Position numbers and translations under genes: made by a program | The notes under the pieces: generated by a model | Database searches by the model: none | Told to the model about the DNA's origin: nothing | Seen by the model: only the letters and a program-made list of their open reading frames with translations | Assembly: GCF_035222275.1 (NCBI RefSeq) | Contig: NC_085881.1 | Coordinates: 3,038,001 to 3,102,000 of the forward strand | Origin: Podospora bellae-mahoneyi | Taxonomy: Eukaryota; Ascomycota; Sordariomycetes; Sordariales; Podosporaceae | Reading direction: 5' to 3' | DNA: 64,000 bases | Part shown: positions 30,437 to 40,812 of the stretch, in pieces | How positions within the stretch are numbered: the first letter of the stretch is position 1 | Layout: the number at the start of each line of letters is the position of its first letter

Positions 30437-31702
30437 CGAGGTCGTTGAGGCGCTGGATTCGATTGCGGTGGTTGCGTTTACACCATGGTAGGATGAAATG
30501 AGAACAAATGCGAAAACAGACCCAGGAGCAATTGGAGAAGGAAGATGGGATAGATGATCAAACAACCGTGCTTTCTGGTCGATGAAATTGCGCCAATCAA
30601 GTTGAGGTCCAGAGGCGGGGCTGTTCGCAATTTGAACAACCGGTGAACTGGTCCTGACATTTCTTTTTCTGGCTCCCCGGTCCATGCTTGACGATCGGCA
30701 CAATCATGACGGGAACAATTCGAGCTTGGCAAATGCTTGACAGGTAAGAGCCTCCGCTGGCACGGCGCTGATTTGCTGAATGTCGCGGTGCTGGACCCGG
30801 GGATCAGGGACTGGGGACGCCAAAGCCCGGGGGCCAACATGGGGAAGCGAAATTGGTGGCTCGATATGCTCTTCGATCACTAAGAAACCGAGGATTGCCG
30901 ACTCCAAGCAAATTGGGAATCAAGAAAATCCCAAGCCAAAAAGCTCAGGAGGTGCCAAATGTACTCAGTACTCCACAAGACCTGTCTGTGTCTTGCTCCT
31001 TCCCTTTTGGTCATAATTGGCAAGTTTCCGCCACCGGGTCTTCAAGGGCCTCGACTTCCATAAACCATAAGGTATAAGCGGATCTTCCATAGATCGCCGC
31101 CGGCTGCTATGTCCCAATTTCTGACTCCTTCAGGACGAATCTAACCAGAAATGCTTCAGTTACATCCATCATCTCAAAATCTCGTTGTTTTGCCGCGGCA
31201 TCACCCGACCTTTCGGCGCCGACTTCGGAAGATCACTTTTGACCCTAACCCTAGCGCATGTCCATGATATTTAGTTCTTGTACCGATAAAATTCCTCACT
31301 AAGCTGTTTCTTGAACATATCGATACCACGCTGGATCTAGACAAGTATACCTATCCGAGATCCCGATCATTTTGCATGTCAAATCATGCATCAGATTGCC
31401 CTGATGCTACCTTCAAGAACCAAAAGAGCCGCCTGTGATTGGTCAGTGAGCCTTGATCCACACCTGCAGGAGGTGCGCCGTTTAAAACTTTTACCTTCAT
31501 GTCGACATACACAAATTGACGAATGATGACGACCCCTGACGAGATCAGACTCCATACTCTGTAAACACTCATCCGATTGTCTCAGTATCACCGTTGAACC
31601 AAAGTCTGCAGTCAGAAACCACTGAACTCGGAGGCGCAAACCTTCAAGAAATCTCACCCTCAACCCCGCCATCAACCCCTCCCCCGCACTCACTCACATC
31701 AC
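30437..31702. other. Intergenic region between the 7TM gene and GAR transformylase
   Basis: Divergent 5' flanks. Frames of up to 120 codons occur, but none shows a motif. No RNA gene seen. Confidence 0.4.
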
Positions 31703-31734
<32 letters not shown>

Positions 31735-31741
31735 CACACAC
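31703..31741 (+). repeat. (CA)n microsatellite in the 5' leader
   Basis: A nearly pure CA-dinucleotide tract, interrupted once by GCA, ending four bases before the start codon of the GAR transformylase gene. Confidence 0.9.
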
Positions 31742-31745
31742 CAAA

Positions 31746-32501
31746 ATGTCAGACCCCTGCAAAATCCTCGTCTTCGCCTCAGGCAACGGCTCCAACTTCC
31801 AAGCCCTCATCGACGCCGTCTCCTCGGGCGCCATCCCCAACTCCAAGATCATCCGCCTCATCGTAAACAAGAGCAAAGCCTACGCCACCACCCGCGCTGA
31901 CAACGCCGGTATCCCCTGGGAGTACTTCAACCTCATCTCCCACGGCTTCCGCCAAAAGGGCGAGACCGACCCGGCCAAGCTCCAAGAGTCAAGAGACAAG
32001 TACGATGCCGCCCTCGCGGAGAAGGTGCTCAAGGGGGATTACAAGCCCGACCTGGTGATTTTGGCCGGGTGGATGTATGTCTTTGGAAAGGCTTTCTTGG
32101 ATCCGCTTGAGGCGGAGGGGATCAAGATTATTAACTTGCATCCTGCGCTGCCAGGTAAGGGTTATTGTTTGTTTCCATGTGACAAAGAGTTTGGCTAAGA
32201 CAGGTTATTTTTTTTTGTAACAACAAAAGGCAAGTATGATGGCACCAATGCTATTGGGCGGGCGTTTGAGGACTTTAAGGCCGGCAAATTGGAGGACAAC
32301 AAGACGGGTATCATGGTGCATTATGTCATTGCCCAAGTTGACAGGGGGGCTCCTATTCTGGTGAAGGAGATTGAGTGCCGCGAGGGCGAGGAGTTGGAGC
32401 AGCTGGAGCAGAGGATACATTCTCACGAGCATGAGCTGATCGTTGAGGCCGCTGCCAAGGTGGCAGGTGAGATCTTGGACAAGAAGAACAAGACACAATA
32501 A
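31746..32501 (+). CDS. ade8: Phosphoribosylglycinamide formyltransferase (GAR transformylase)
   Basis: Exons 31746-32154 and 32230-32501 give 226 residues; the acceptor is AAAAG. The enzyme transfers a formyl group from 10-formyl-THF to GAR in step three of purine synthesis; in fungi it is a separate monofunctional protein (yeast Ade8). Visible: ILVFASGNGSNFQALIDA (phosphate-binding loop), IRLIVNKSKAYA, PDLVILAGWMYVFG, INLHPALPGKYDG with the catalytic Asn and His, MVHYVIAQVDRGAPI with the catalytic Asp, and ELEQRIHSHEHELIVEA near the end. The length fits the family. A long CA repeat lies directly before the ATG. Confidence 0.95.
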
Positions 32502-33268
32502 AAGACGACAGGCTCGAGCCGTTGATTCTGCCCAGACATCCCATGCTTTTACCACGCCTCTTCATGTCCCAGGATCAAGACATAATTCCAAGTGATGGAA
32601 GTATTAATGCTGGTGTTGAGCAAAGAGACGTTTTCCAATGGTGTTCCTTGGAGGTGGTGAGGTTGTTGGGTGTTTGGGGTTTGGGGGTGCAGGTTGCTTC
32701 GAGCAAATTTCGAGGGGCGATATTTGGGAAGAGAATGCGCCCCGGTTGAGGATTGGGGTTGTTTGCTTGCGACATTGCCCTTCACCAGAGTTGACTCAAG
32801 TGTTAAACTTTTTATTTGGCAGAACGCTCTTTGAGAAAAATTTGCCATCACAAACTAGTAGCCTTTTGTGTGCCGAGAAACGCATGAAAGCGAGGTGATT
32901 CAAGCAGGGAATCGCCCAGAGCCAACCTCACTTCACTGTCACGTCGAGCATGGGTTTTGAAAATCTCGGCCCTGGATTCAGATCAATGGGCTTGAGCTAG
33001 GTGATAAATTTACGGCCAGATTTGGGCAAATAGGTTCTCTTGCATAACTGTCTCTCTCTTCTCTTCCCCTTGGGCAAAACCATTTCGAGTGCAAACTTGG
33101 CTTCCACCTCGACATAAGGTACCTGTCAGATTAACCCACTCAAGAGAACAAACCCGCCACCTATTTTCATCTAAAGCATAACATACATCTGGCATCTGGA
33201 AAAGCCTGAAAGCCATCTTACGATTCATAATCATCCCGATCCTACTCCTCCATCTCATCCATCTCATC
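32502..33268. other. Intergenic region between two convergent genes
   Basis: 3' flanks of the GAR transformylase and F-box genes. No supported feature inside. Confidence 0.4.
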
Positions 33269-34764
33269 CTACCCATCGTCTTCCGAGATATCATCCTCAT
33301 CGTCTTCCGAGTCACCATCCATATCCACGTCCGAACCGCTGTATCGATGTTCCCAAGGGCAGACCATGCTGTTGTTGACAGATTTGATCATCGCCGCGAG
33401 ACTCACTCGGTCTGTTGTTCCTCTCCAGTTCTTGCGGGCCCATAGGGGTTTCTTGGTACCATCCTGATCAGCCTCGAATGTGATGAGATCTTGCCAGTGC
33501 GCAATTCTCGGTTTCCCATGATAGATGTCACTCAGCTCCAGCACCCTTAGCTTAATCCCTCGAACTTTCTTCAAGCTATTGAAAAAGGCGATCCACGGAT
33601 TCGTCTCGGTTTGCGAGTCACGCTCTGAGTGGCAAAGGGACACACGCCGCAGGCAGAGGTGTTTGAGTGTTGGGCTGAACTTGGTGATAAGCGTGAGGAG
33701 GGGTTGAGGGGCCACGCTTATCCATCCGATGTCAAGTCTTTCTAGATTCGGGAAGGAGACCGGCTTTCTGTCGATATCATTGAGAGGAGTGTCTGATTCT
33801 GGCTGCTCAAGCCATTTGAACAACACGGGCCCCAGCTCTGTCCGATCATGCGGTGATGATTGATGATTGAAGTTGAGTCGGAGCCATGTGACATTTCTTG
33901 CCATGGTCAAAAAGTCGTGGATCATGAAAAAATGGTCCTTGATGCAGAAACATAGATGAAGAGTCTTGAGGTTGGCGAGGATGGGCGCCAGCTTTGGTTC
34001 CAAGGGCGGAGGTATGGCAAAGGCGCTGTCATGGAGGCCCCACTTTTTGTCCCTTAGGTTGACCTCGATAGTATTAGGCTGAGCACCAGAAGCTCCCAGT
34101 GCAGAGATAATGGCGGTGAAAACCATTGTGGGGTATGTGTCTGACATCAGTTGCCCGTTGTCTACACCGGTCTCCAGCCTCAGGCCTATTGACTTTTCCA
34201 AGGTTACTGCACCGTAACTCCGCCAAGATCCGTTGTCTCGATTCCGAGTCTCGGAATTGAAGTCCCTTAAGTCAACGGTTCCGAGATGTGGGAGCGCCGC
34301 AAAAGCTTCAGCAAGCATTTCTCGCAGTAGGCCCGTAGCGAACAAATTATTTTGCTCCGCCTTTGCGCGTAGCCAAATGCGATGCTTCTCAGCTGGGAGT
34401 TTGCTTGCTTCCCAGCTGTTTCCAACCCGATCCGTGCAAATGATGACACTATCCCGAAATTGTGAGTAAAGTATTCGCGTCGATGTGTTCTCTAGTACGC
34501 ATGTGCTTACTGCTTGAGAAAGGGAGCAAGTGTGCTGTGCTTGGAGATAGATACGAGGGTCTGCAAGCTTTGGACAGAGACCATGAACTGTCTCTTGCGG
34601 AAAAACTCATGTGCAAAGAAATTGAAGAGGTTCCTCTCGAGACACTTGCAACTCAATCGGACGTTGGCGAGGTCACTGGTCCTGATCCAGCGAGTGATGC
34701 GCAAGAGCAACTCGACAGGGACCTGCGCAAGATAAGAGTCCTCTTGAGGATTAATGGCGCCCAT
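33269..34764 (-). CDS. F-box protein with a fungal C-terminal region
   Basis: Exons 34764-34511 and 34448-33269 (62 bp intron) give 477 residues. The F-box is at residues ~10-50 (LAQVPVELLLRITRWIRTSDLANVRLSCKCLERNLFNFFAHEFFRKRQFM). After it comes a region common to fungal F-box proteins: the intron junction lies in FLKHVIICTDR, then LPHLGTVDLRDFN, LKTLHLCF, and WLRLNFN and LERLDIGWI, which look like weak leucine-rich repeats. The C-terminus is strongly acidic (DMDGDSEDDEDDISEDDG). F-box proteins recruit substrates to SCF ubiquitin ligases; the substrate is unknown. Confidence 0.88.
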
Positions 34765-35386
34765 GATCGAAGGTATACCTATGGAAGTGTGTGGTCGGTC
34801 TTCGGTTCATTGGGAAAAAGGGTTGATTAATATAAGTGTCGGTTGTCGTTGCCAACCACGTGCCGGGCGAGCAAGGGCAATGCGCGAATAAGTGGGGCGG
34901 TTTAGGCAGTAGACGCCCCCTTGCGGGGGTGCTTGTCTAGCGTCCCGTCCTCTGTGTAGACATCACGTCTTCACGCAGACCATTGAAATGTATACAGAGA
35001 GTTGTGAATAACTGTTTGGATCTTGGAGCATATTAGACTCCAAGCCGGGGTAATAAACTGGATACCAAGCTTCTCGATGCTCAGTTGACAAACCACTCAG
35101 ATATGAAATCATGAGTTGAGGTCTAATTGTCTTATACAGTTGTCAGGGGTAATCTATAGTCTTCAGGTTACTACCATGAACCTGACGTCAAGATTGTATT
35201 TATATCGGGTTCCGTATTTTAGGAGTCCCTTGTTTCTCCCATCCAATGCCAAGTTCCTTGATCCACCGGCCCTCCACTGCTGCCTATCATCACATCACTA
35301 CACAGTCCTCGAATACCACTGATAATAAATCTCTCTTCACTTCCAATCCTCGAACCTTTTATCTGCCATATGTTTAATCTCACATC
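34765..35386. other. Intergenic region with a GC-rich hairpin
   Basis: Divergent 5' flanks of the F-box and SUKH-like genes. GCCCCCTTGCGGGGGT near 34914-34930 can fold into a short perfect stem. No gene is seen. Confidence 0.35.
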
Positions 35387-36283
35387 ATGTCTTCACCACC
35401 CCAACCCTGCACCGGCTTCCAATGTCCAGGCGGCTGCACCAACCAAGACTGCCCCTCAACATGGTACCCCTACACGACCCAAGAATACACCGCCATGTTC
35501 CTCTCCTACTACAAATTCCTCACAACCCTCCACTACTCCCCGTCAGACCTCAAGATTCCATCCCCTCAAGGCTGGCCTAATCTCACCCGTGAAGCCGGCA
35601 TGCCCAGATATTACAAGACTGATTTCGCCGTCGAAGTCATGAGACACCTCCCCTACCTCGGGGGCAACCATCACTACGAGTACAAGTCCATCATGATAGA
35701 CTACAGCACCCTAAACCCCAGAACATCCATGTGGTTCCAACCAAACGGCCTGGGAAATTATCCCAAGGATGACTGGTGGGAACATGCGTGGCCTTACGAT
35801 CTTCCTGTGGGCCAAAAACCGCCGCGAGGAGACTCCCTCATCCCTTTGACCGTCGGATGGGAAAGTGGCGGCATCGTCTTGATCCTAGACGTTCAAAGAG
35901 GGAAAATCATCGAAGAGGAGTTGAGATGCGACAATAAGATGTATGATGCACAAGAGTACTTCGACATGATGAGATGCAAGTTCAGGAACCTCGAGCGGGT
36001 CCCCTGCGACGGGAGGATATTGGGGGAGTTTTGTGAAATGAAAGAGAGACAAGAGCCAGTAACAGAGGAAGAGTTTTTGGGACAGGATCCTAACGAGGGG
36101 TGGGGGACAGATCTTGATAAGGCTTATATCAAGCAGCTCTATCGCGAGCATGGGTGGCCAGACAATTTCCGCAGGGAAGAGTGCTTCTGGGTCGTGAATG
36201 ATTTGATGGAGATGGTCATGGAGACAAGAGACGACGAATGGGAGACATGGGATGAAAATGACTTCGTGCGTGCGCGACGATAA
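35387..36283 (+). CDS. SUKH/KNR4-like hypothetical protein
   Basis: An intronless frame of 298 residues starts with CTGFQCPGGCTNQDCPSTW, a small Cys-rich N-terminus. The middle (SLIPLTVGWESGGIVLILDVQRGKIIEEE, DAQEYFDMM) has the order expected of the SUKH/SMI1-KNR4 fold: a Gly-rich strand, LDV-x-x-GKI, and a helix. The end (YREHGWPDNFRREECFWVVNDLMEMV) is helical and charged. I do not recognise a precise family, and the SUKH call is inference from the pattern. No signal peptide. The ATG at 35387 is followed by a Ser/Pro start typical of cytosolic fungal proteins. Confidence 0.7.
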   Translation: MSSPPQPCTGFQCPGGCTNQDCPSTWYPYTTQEYTAMFLSYYKFLTTLHYSPSDLKIPSPQGWPNLTREAGMPRYYKTDFAVEVMRHLPYLGGNHHYEYKSIMIDYSTLNPRTSMWFQPNGLGNYPKDDWWEHAWPYDLPVGQKPPRGDSLIPLTVGWESGGIVLILDVQRGKIIEEELRCDNKMYDAQEYFDMMRCKFRNLERVPCDGRILGEFCEMKERQEPVTEEEFLGQDPNEGWGTDLDKAYIKQLYREHGWPDNFRREECFWVVNDLMEMVMETRDDEWETWDENDFVRARR

Positions 36284-36355
36284 TAAATGTACCAAGATCA
36301 AGATTCATCCATGAACCACACATAAACTGTTCTGCTGAGGTTAAGGTTGCCATAC

Positions 36356-37663
36356 TCATGGCATCCTATCTCCCACATATGCCCCACGCCCGCCGATCAA
36401 AACAATAAACTCCTCCGGATCTCCTGCGTTGACCTTCCCGCTCTGGTCAGCCCCCCCATCCGGCTGAACATCGTCATATGCGAACGCATATCCCTTGCCA
36501 TCAAGATTGCACTCGTGTACAATTCGGCAATAATGGTTCGTAGGCTCGCAGCAGTAAAACGTCTCCGGCGAAGAAGGGTGCTCCATGATATCCGCAATAC
36601 AGCTCCTCTGGAACGCAGCCGCAAGTCTTGGAATAATGGCGTTTCGTTTTGGTGATGGGCCCGTGGTAAACGGCCCACTGTTGCATCCCAGAATATCTGC
36701 CGTGGTAGGCTTCGAAAACGCCTCTCCTCCTATGATGAGCTCGTTCTTGCCCTTTGGAATGCACCCACTCAAAACCCCCATTGGCGTTTGCGTGTCGACA
36801 TGCATCTCACACCCTGTTTCGGCCCCATGGCTTTGCTGACTTTGACTCTGACCCTTATTTTTGAACCCCATGAACAGAGCCGACAGCCTATTCCGCTTCC
36901 CATCTTTCTCAGCCTTGATCTCCTCCGTATGCCCATTTGTATGGCCCCCCTCCACCCCCTGAGCATACTTCCTCCAAGCTCTTTCCACCAACGGCTCAAA
37001 AAACCCGTCGAATTTCACCCCCACAGCCCCAGCATGAGTCGGACTCAGCACCCTCAGCACTTGACCACCGCCTCCCTTCTTCATAACAATCAGCCTCTCC
37101 CAAGGCCACCCATCCTTCTTCGTCTGCTCCCTCAACCCCTGACAAACTCTCTCCAACCCATCCTCAGCCATCCCACTGACATGCTGCACCTTCCCACCCC
37201 TCTCCTTGAGCGTCAACCCAGCCGGAATCCCACTCACAAAATCCACATAACTGATATTGGCAAACAGCTGCGCTGGATCAAGCGTGAACTCACAGAACCC
37301 AAAGTTGACTTGGTTATTCAAATCAGTCGGGTTCAAAACAGAGGGCTCAACAAGCGCCGCTCCACCGCCAGGCCCGCCTTGGTTGCGCAAGAAGGTCAAC
37401 GGCGTGTCATAGCTGTACCAGATTCTACCGCCCGCTATTTGAGGGATCGTCACCACACTCGAGTGGCTGCCGAGAACAATGGCGCAGTCCTCTTCAAGAG
37501 GCTGCAGAATCTGGCTGGGATTAGAAGGGAAGTAAAGGGAGCTGTCCTGCTTGACAAAAACACGGCGGGAGGAGTGTTGGATCGCGAGGCCGGTGATGTA
37601 AGCGTAGACGGTAGTGCCCGGGGGGGCGTTGTTAACGAGTGAGACTTTGAGTGAGTTGGGCAT
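36356..37663 (-). CDS. GH64-type beta-1,3-glucanase (thaumatin-like superfamily), no signal peptide
   Basis: A single exon of 435 residues. GH64 landmarks: VYAYITGLAI near the N-terminus, SQILQPLEEDCAIVLG, GGRIWYSYDTPLTFLRN, ALVEPSVLNPTDLNNQVNFGFCEFT, LFANISYVDFVSGIPAGLTL, and LRVLSPTHAG. GH64 enzymes hydrolyse beta-1,3-glucan, typically to pentamers. Two features are unusual: there is no signal peptide, although the substrate is a wall polymer, and a ~45-residue low-complexity insert rich in Lys, Gln and Ser (about residues 250-295) interrupts the domain. The ATG at 37663 fits the family start. It converges with the SUKH-like gene, 72 bp apart. Confidence 0.85.
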   Translation of the reverse strand: MPNSLKVSLVNNAPPGTTVYAYITGLAIQHSSRRVFVKQDSSLYFPSNPSQILQPLEEDCAIVLGSHSSVVTIPQIAGGRIWYSYDTPLTFLRNQGGPGGGAALVEPSVLNPTDLNNQVNFGFCEFTLDPAQLFANISYVDFVSGIPAGLTLKERGGKVQHVSGMAEDGLERVCQGLREQTKKDGWPWERLIVMKKGGGGQVLRVLSPTHAGAVGVKFDGFFEPLVERAWRKYAQGVEGGHTNGHTEEIKAEKDGKRNRLSALFMGFKNKGQSQSQQSHGAETGCEMHVDTQTPMGVLSGCIPKGKNELIIGGEAFSKPTTADILGCNSGPFTTGPSPKRNAIIPRLAAAFQRSCIADIMEHPSSPETFYCCEPTNHYCRIVHECNLDGKGYAFAYDDVQPDGGADQSGKVNAGDPEEFIVLIGGRGAYVGDRMP

Positions 37664-39200
37664 CTTGGCAACTGGATTGCTTGATAGTTGAACAAAAATG
37701 GATGTTGCTGATCAAGGGGATATCGCCTGGTTTTGTTGCTGCGATTTTTCAGCTGGCAATGTTGTGAGGGGTGGGGAAGGGTATGGGGTTTTGGCCATCG
37801 TTCGTTGTTGTGGTAGAGAGCTGATGTTGACGCTGGTGTTGCTGCAGGTGCACCCAATGCATGGCGCCAGATCTTGTTTTTGAGCTGAGATGGAAAAAGA
37901 GGGGAATTATGACTTCACTTCGATTTGTTGGAGGGAAGCTGTAACTAAATTGCTGAATATTATGTTCAGTTTCCTCGGCAAGAATCGAGACTCTTCCTCT
38001 CTTCTTTGGCAATGCTAAAATGTGCTTTTGCCATTAATATTTTGAGCATTTGATGGTTAGAAGAAACAATGACGTCGTTCCCAACTCCTGCATCAACAAC
38101 GGATGAACGATTCAGTTCCACCAACGATCTATCACGTGCGTGTGGTCCCCAAACAGCTGGAACTGTTCCAAACTGGCCAATCGTATGATGTCTGTGCTCT
38201 GTGTTTCAGATGCTGAGGAATCTTGGCAGTGGATCCTGTCTCTGACCCTACTCGGCATTTGACGACCTCGACATTGATGAAGATGGGGGGAATGCATTTC
38301 CTAAGAGCACCATGTTTCTGACATTGGTCCGCGAAGAAGTCAATAATTTGCTAACTTGTCTCTTTCCATCTTTAACACTTGTTTCCAAACGACCATTGGA
38401 GAAGCCTGAGAAACGCGGTTCCAGACAGGCAGCGGACGATGAGATGTGGAAGTGTGACCGGGAGCTTTTCATCCTTAAACCCAAATGTCGAGCTCAACAT
38501 CCGTCGCCGCGAGGGTTTAATGGCTTCTTATTACACATGGGGCTGAGTATCTCACTACATAACCTGCTGCTGTTACGAGGTTGAGTGCATGGGGGAGCTA
38601 AAGCACGAGGCGCAGAAAAACAGGACGGCTGTGGTTATGGTTATACCAATGGAAGGAAGGGCTCGGAGAGCAACCAAGGGTTTGTGGGGCTTTAAAGTGC
38701 CATGCTAATTAAACCGTCTTGAAATATTTGCTTGCATCCGTGCCACCGGGCGAGAGCAGGTCACGGAGGCAACGGCCACTGCCCATCAGTCGACAGGTTG
38801 TACCTGTGAGCCCTTGATGACTTGTGTCCCCCGGGGAGGCAGATTCTAAAACCCAGAACTCGAACTGATCGACCTACTTGTGCAAGGCCAACCTGCTTCC
38901 GATGCCATGCTTCCCCCTTGTAGCTGGAGACCTGAGTACAACACATCATCCGCAGCTTGCCGCCAGCATTCTGGGAATGCCCCAGCTTGGCCATGCATCG
39001 AAGGAGGTCATGTTCTGCGGCTCTCCGCCCCCATTATTGTAACCCTGCTGCTTTCCTGGGAAAGATTCCTTTGCCTCTTGTCTCTAATAACTGTCACCGA
39101 AGACGGGCCAGACCGCCAGCTAGCGGCTTGGATCACCAACTCCATTTTCCCTTCGGCGCAACGGTCTTTCGACGACAACAAGCGGCACCCCAACACCATT
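37664..39200. other. Intergenic region (1.5 kb)
   Basis: Divergent flanks of the GH64 and mucin-like genes. 38312-38584 and 38880-39200 are open but carry no motif; the latter merely extends the next gene's frame upstream. Confidence 0.4.
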
Positions 39201-40742
39201 ATGATGGCCATGAAGGCCCTGTTTTGCATCCAAATAACTTTCTTCCGTTTGGCATATGCTCACTGGCTTGGCCAAAAGCCCGATGGTCCCCACAACAACT
39301 ATGGCCTGCCCGAGGCCACAGCAACATCATCACCAGACGACACCAAAGGTTGGTCGCCAAACCCAACCGAGCCACCCCTCCCGAACCATGGACCAGACAT
39401 CAGCTTCATCGAGTTGATGAGAAGAAGCGAACATTGGATAAAGGCCAAGCGGCAGACAACTCAGTATCTGAACTCGAAGACGTGCGGCTATTTTCTCTCA
39501 GACGAATGCAAGTTGTCCTCTGTCTACCCTTCACCCCGAGCCTCCCTAACAAAGCCCCTATTTCAGTTGACCCCTGGGTATGCCCCAACTCAGAAACATG
39601 CACCACCAACACCAACAACGTCGTTGCGTGCCTTTCCTCAGGCGAGACAGGGCCATTCTTCAGCGTCTGTTTCGACTACTCAGCCTACAAGCAGGGTCTA
39701 TGCAACGATAGGAGCGCAGAAAACCCCGAAACTGGGTGTTGGTAAGTCGGACGCCTTTACGTCACGAATGAAGAGCAGCAGCTAACGCTTCTTGAACACC
39801 AGCGCATCGTCAACAAACCCTGCATGTGTCATGTACCTCTGGCCAGGCCCCCAACCCAAAAGCATGTTCTTCTGCCATCCAAGCTCAACAATCATCACCA
39901 TGCTGGACGTCCCGCGAAATGTACTCGACGCCTCCACCAGCAGCACCTCAACCGAGCCACCTTCAACTACGACCTCACCTCCCCCTGACCCCACGCCCCC
40001 GCCTCCCGAGCCATCAGCAACCAACACCGACGCCATAACCGGCGGTGTCATAGGCGGGGTAGCCTTCCTGTCCCTTATCGCAGCAGCGATCTTCTTCCTT
40101 CACCAGCGCCGTAAGAAAAAGTCCCCTCCCAGCCCTCCTCCTCCCACCAACCAAAATTACACCCCCGTCCCACCCAACAACAACCCTACTCCCAATCAAC
40201 AACCCTACTCCCCCCCCCGACGACCAGACTTCCTCTCCCTCCCAGGTAGCTCAACTCTCCCCTCCTCGACCCCCTACCTCTCCAACATCAGCCCCCCAAC
40301 CGACGGCGACCCATACTTTTCCCACCAATACGACCCTTCCAAACAACAACCACCCGAAACACAGCAGCAGCAGCAAGGCTACTTTTTCTACGGACCCGGT
40401 AGCAGTGATGCTGGTGTGGGGTTGTACCCCCACGGCACCCCCAACGCGCAGAACTCCCATTTTGAATCGCAGTATACCACCCGTCCTGCTCAGGGGCAGG
40501 AGCCCTACCAACTCTACACCCCCCCGCAGCAAGAACAGCCCCAGCTCTCCGAGTTAGACAGTGATGACGCAGCAAAAGGCCAGAGCGGTAATCCAGCCGA
40601 GATGATGGGCAGTTGCGTGGAGCAGCAGAACAGAAACAGGGCTGAGATGCCGGAGGAGTGTGACGCAGAGAGACAGAGTGCAAATCCAGCTGAGACGCCC
40701 ATCATACCAGAGCCAAGAGTAGGTAGCCAAGCTCACGCCTGA
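39201..40742 (+). CDS. Mucin-like single-pass membrane protein with a Cys-rich ectodomain
   Basis: Exons 39201-39507, 39567-39741 and 39803-40742 give 473 residues. The first intron uses a GC-AG pair (GCAAGT donor, CCTAAC branch). The N-terminus (MMAMKALFCIQITFFRLAYAHWL) is a signal peptide. The ectodomain has the fungal pattern TCGYF, DPWVCPNSETC, CLSSGETGPFFSVCFDYSAYKQGLC, TGCC, ACVMYLWPG, CHPSS, followed by a Ser/Thr/Pro stalk, a transmembrane helix (GGVIGGVAFLSLIAAAIFFL), basic QRRKKK and a long Pro/Gln-rich cytosolic tail. It resembles wall-sensor-like proteins, but there is no proof of signalling. In-frame ATGs at 39204 and 39210 are equally possible starts. Confidence 0.85.
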
Positions 40743-40812
40743 AAAAAACGGCAAGATAAGATAAGGGGATTACATTGTTTCTTGCTTGACTTCGCATGAT
40801 GACCACCAGCCT

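Noticed and set aside
30437-30703. N-terminal extension of the 7TM protein
   Set aside because: The extra residues are hydrophilic and unlike the family, and the ATG at 30436 lies in the usual place before helix 1.
31594-31866. 90-codon plus-strand frame with a His-Thr repeat before and across the GAR transformylase start
   Set aside because: It is the CA microsatellite read as codons, in a frame different from the enzyme.
29273-32501. Possible gene cluster of receptor, propeller and purine enzyme
   Set aside because: No shared pathway; spacing and orientation are ordinary for a fungal genome.
36788-37642. 284-codon plus-strand frame opposite the GH64 gene
   Set aside because: Composition typical of an antisense shadow; the minus strand has a clear GH64 protein.
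38312-38584. 90-codon plus-strand frame in the 1.5 kb intergenic region
   Set aside because: No motif, no promoter or splice signals that would distinguish it from chance.
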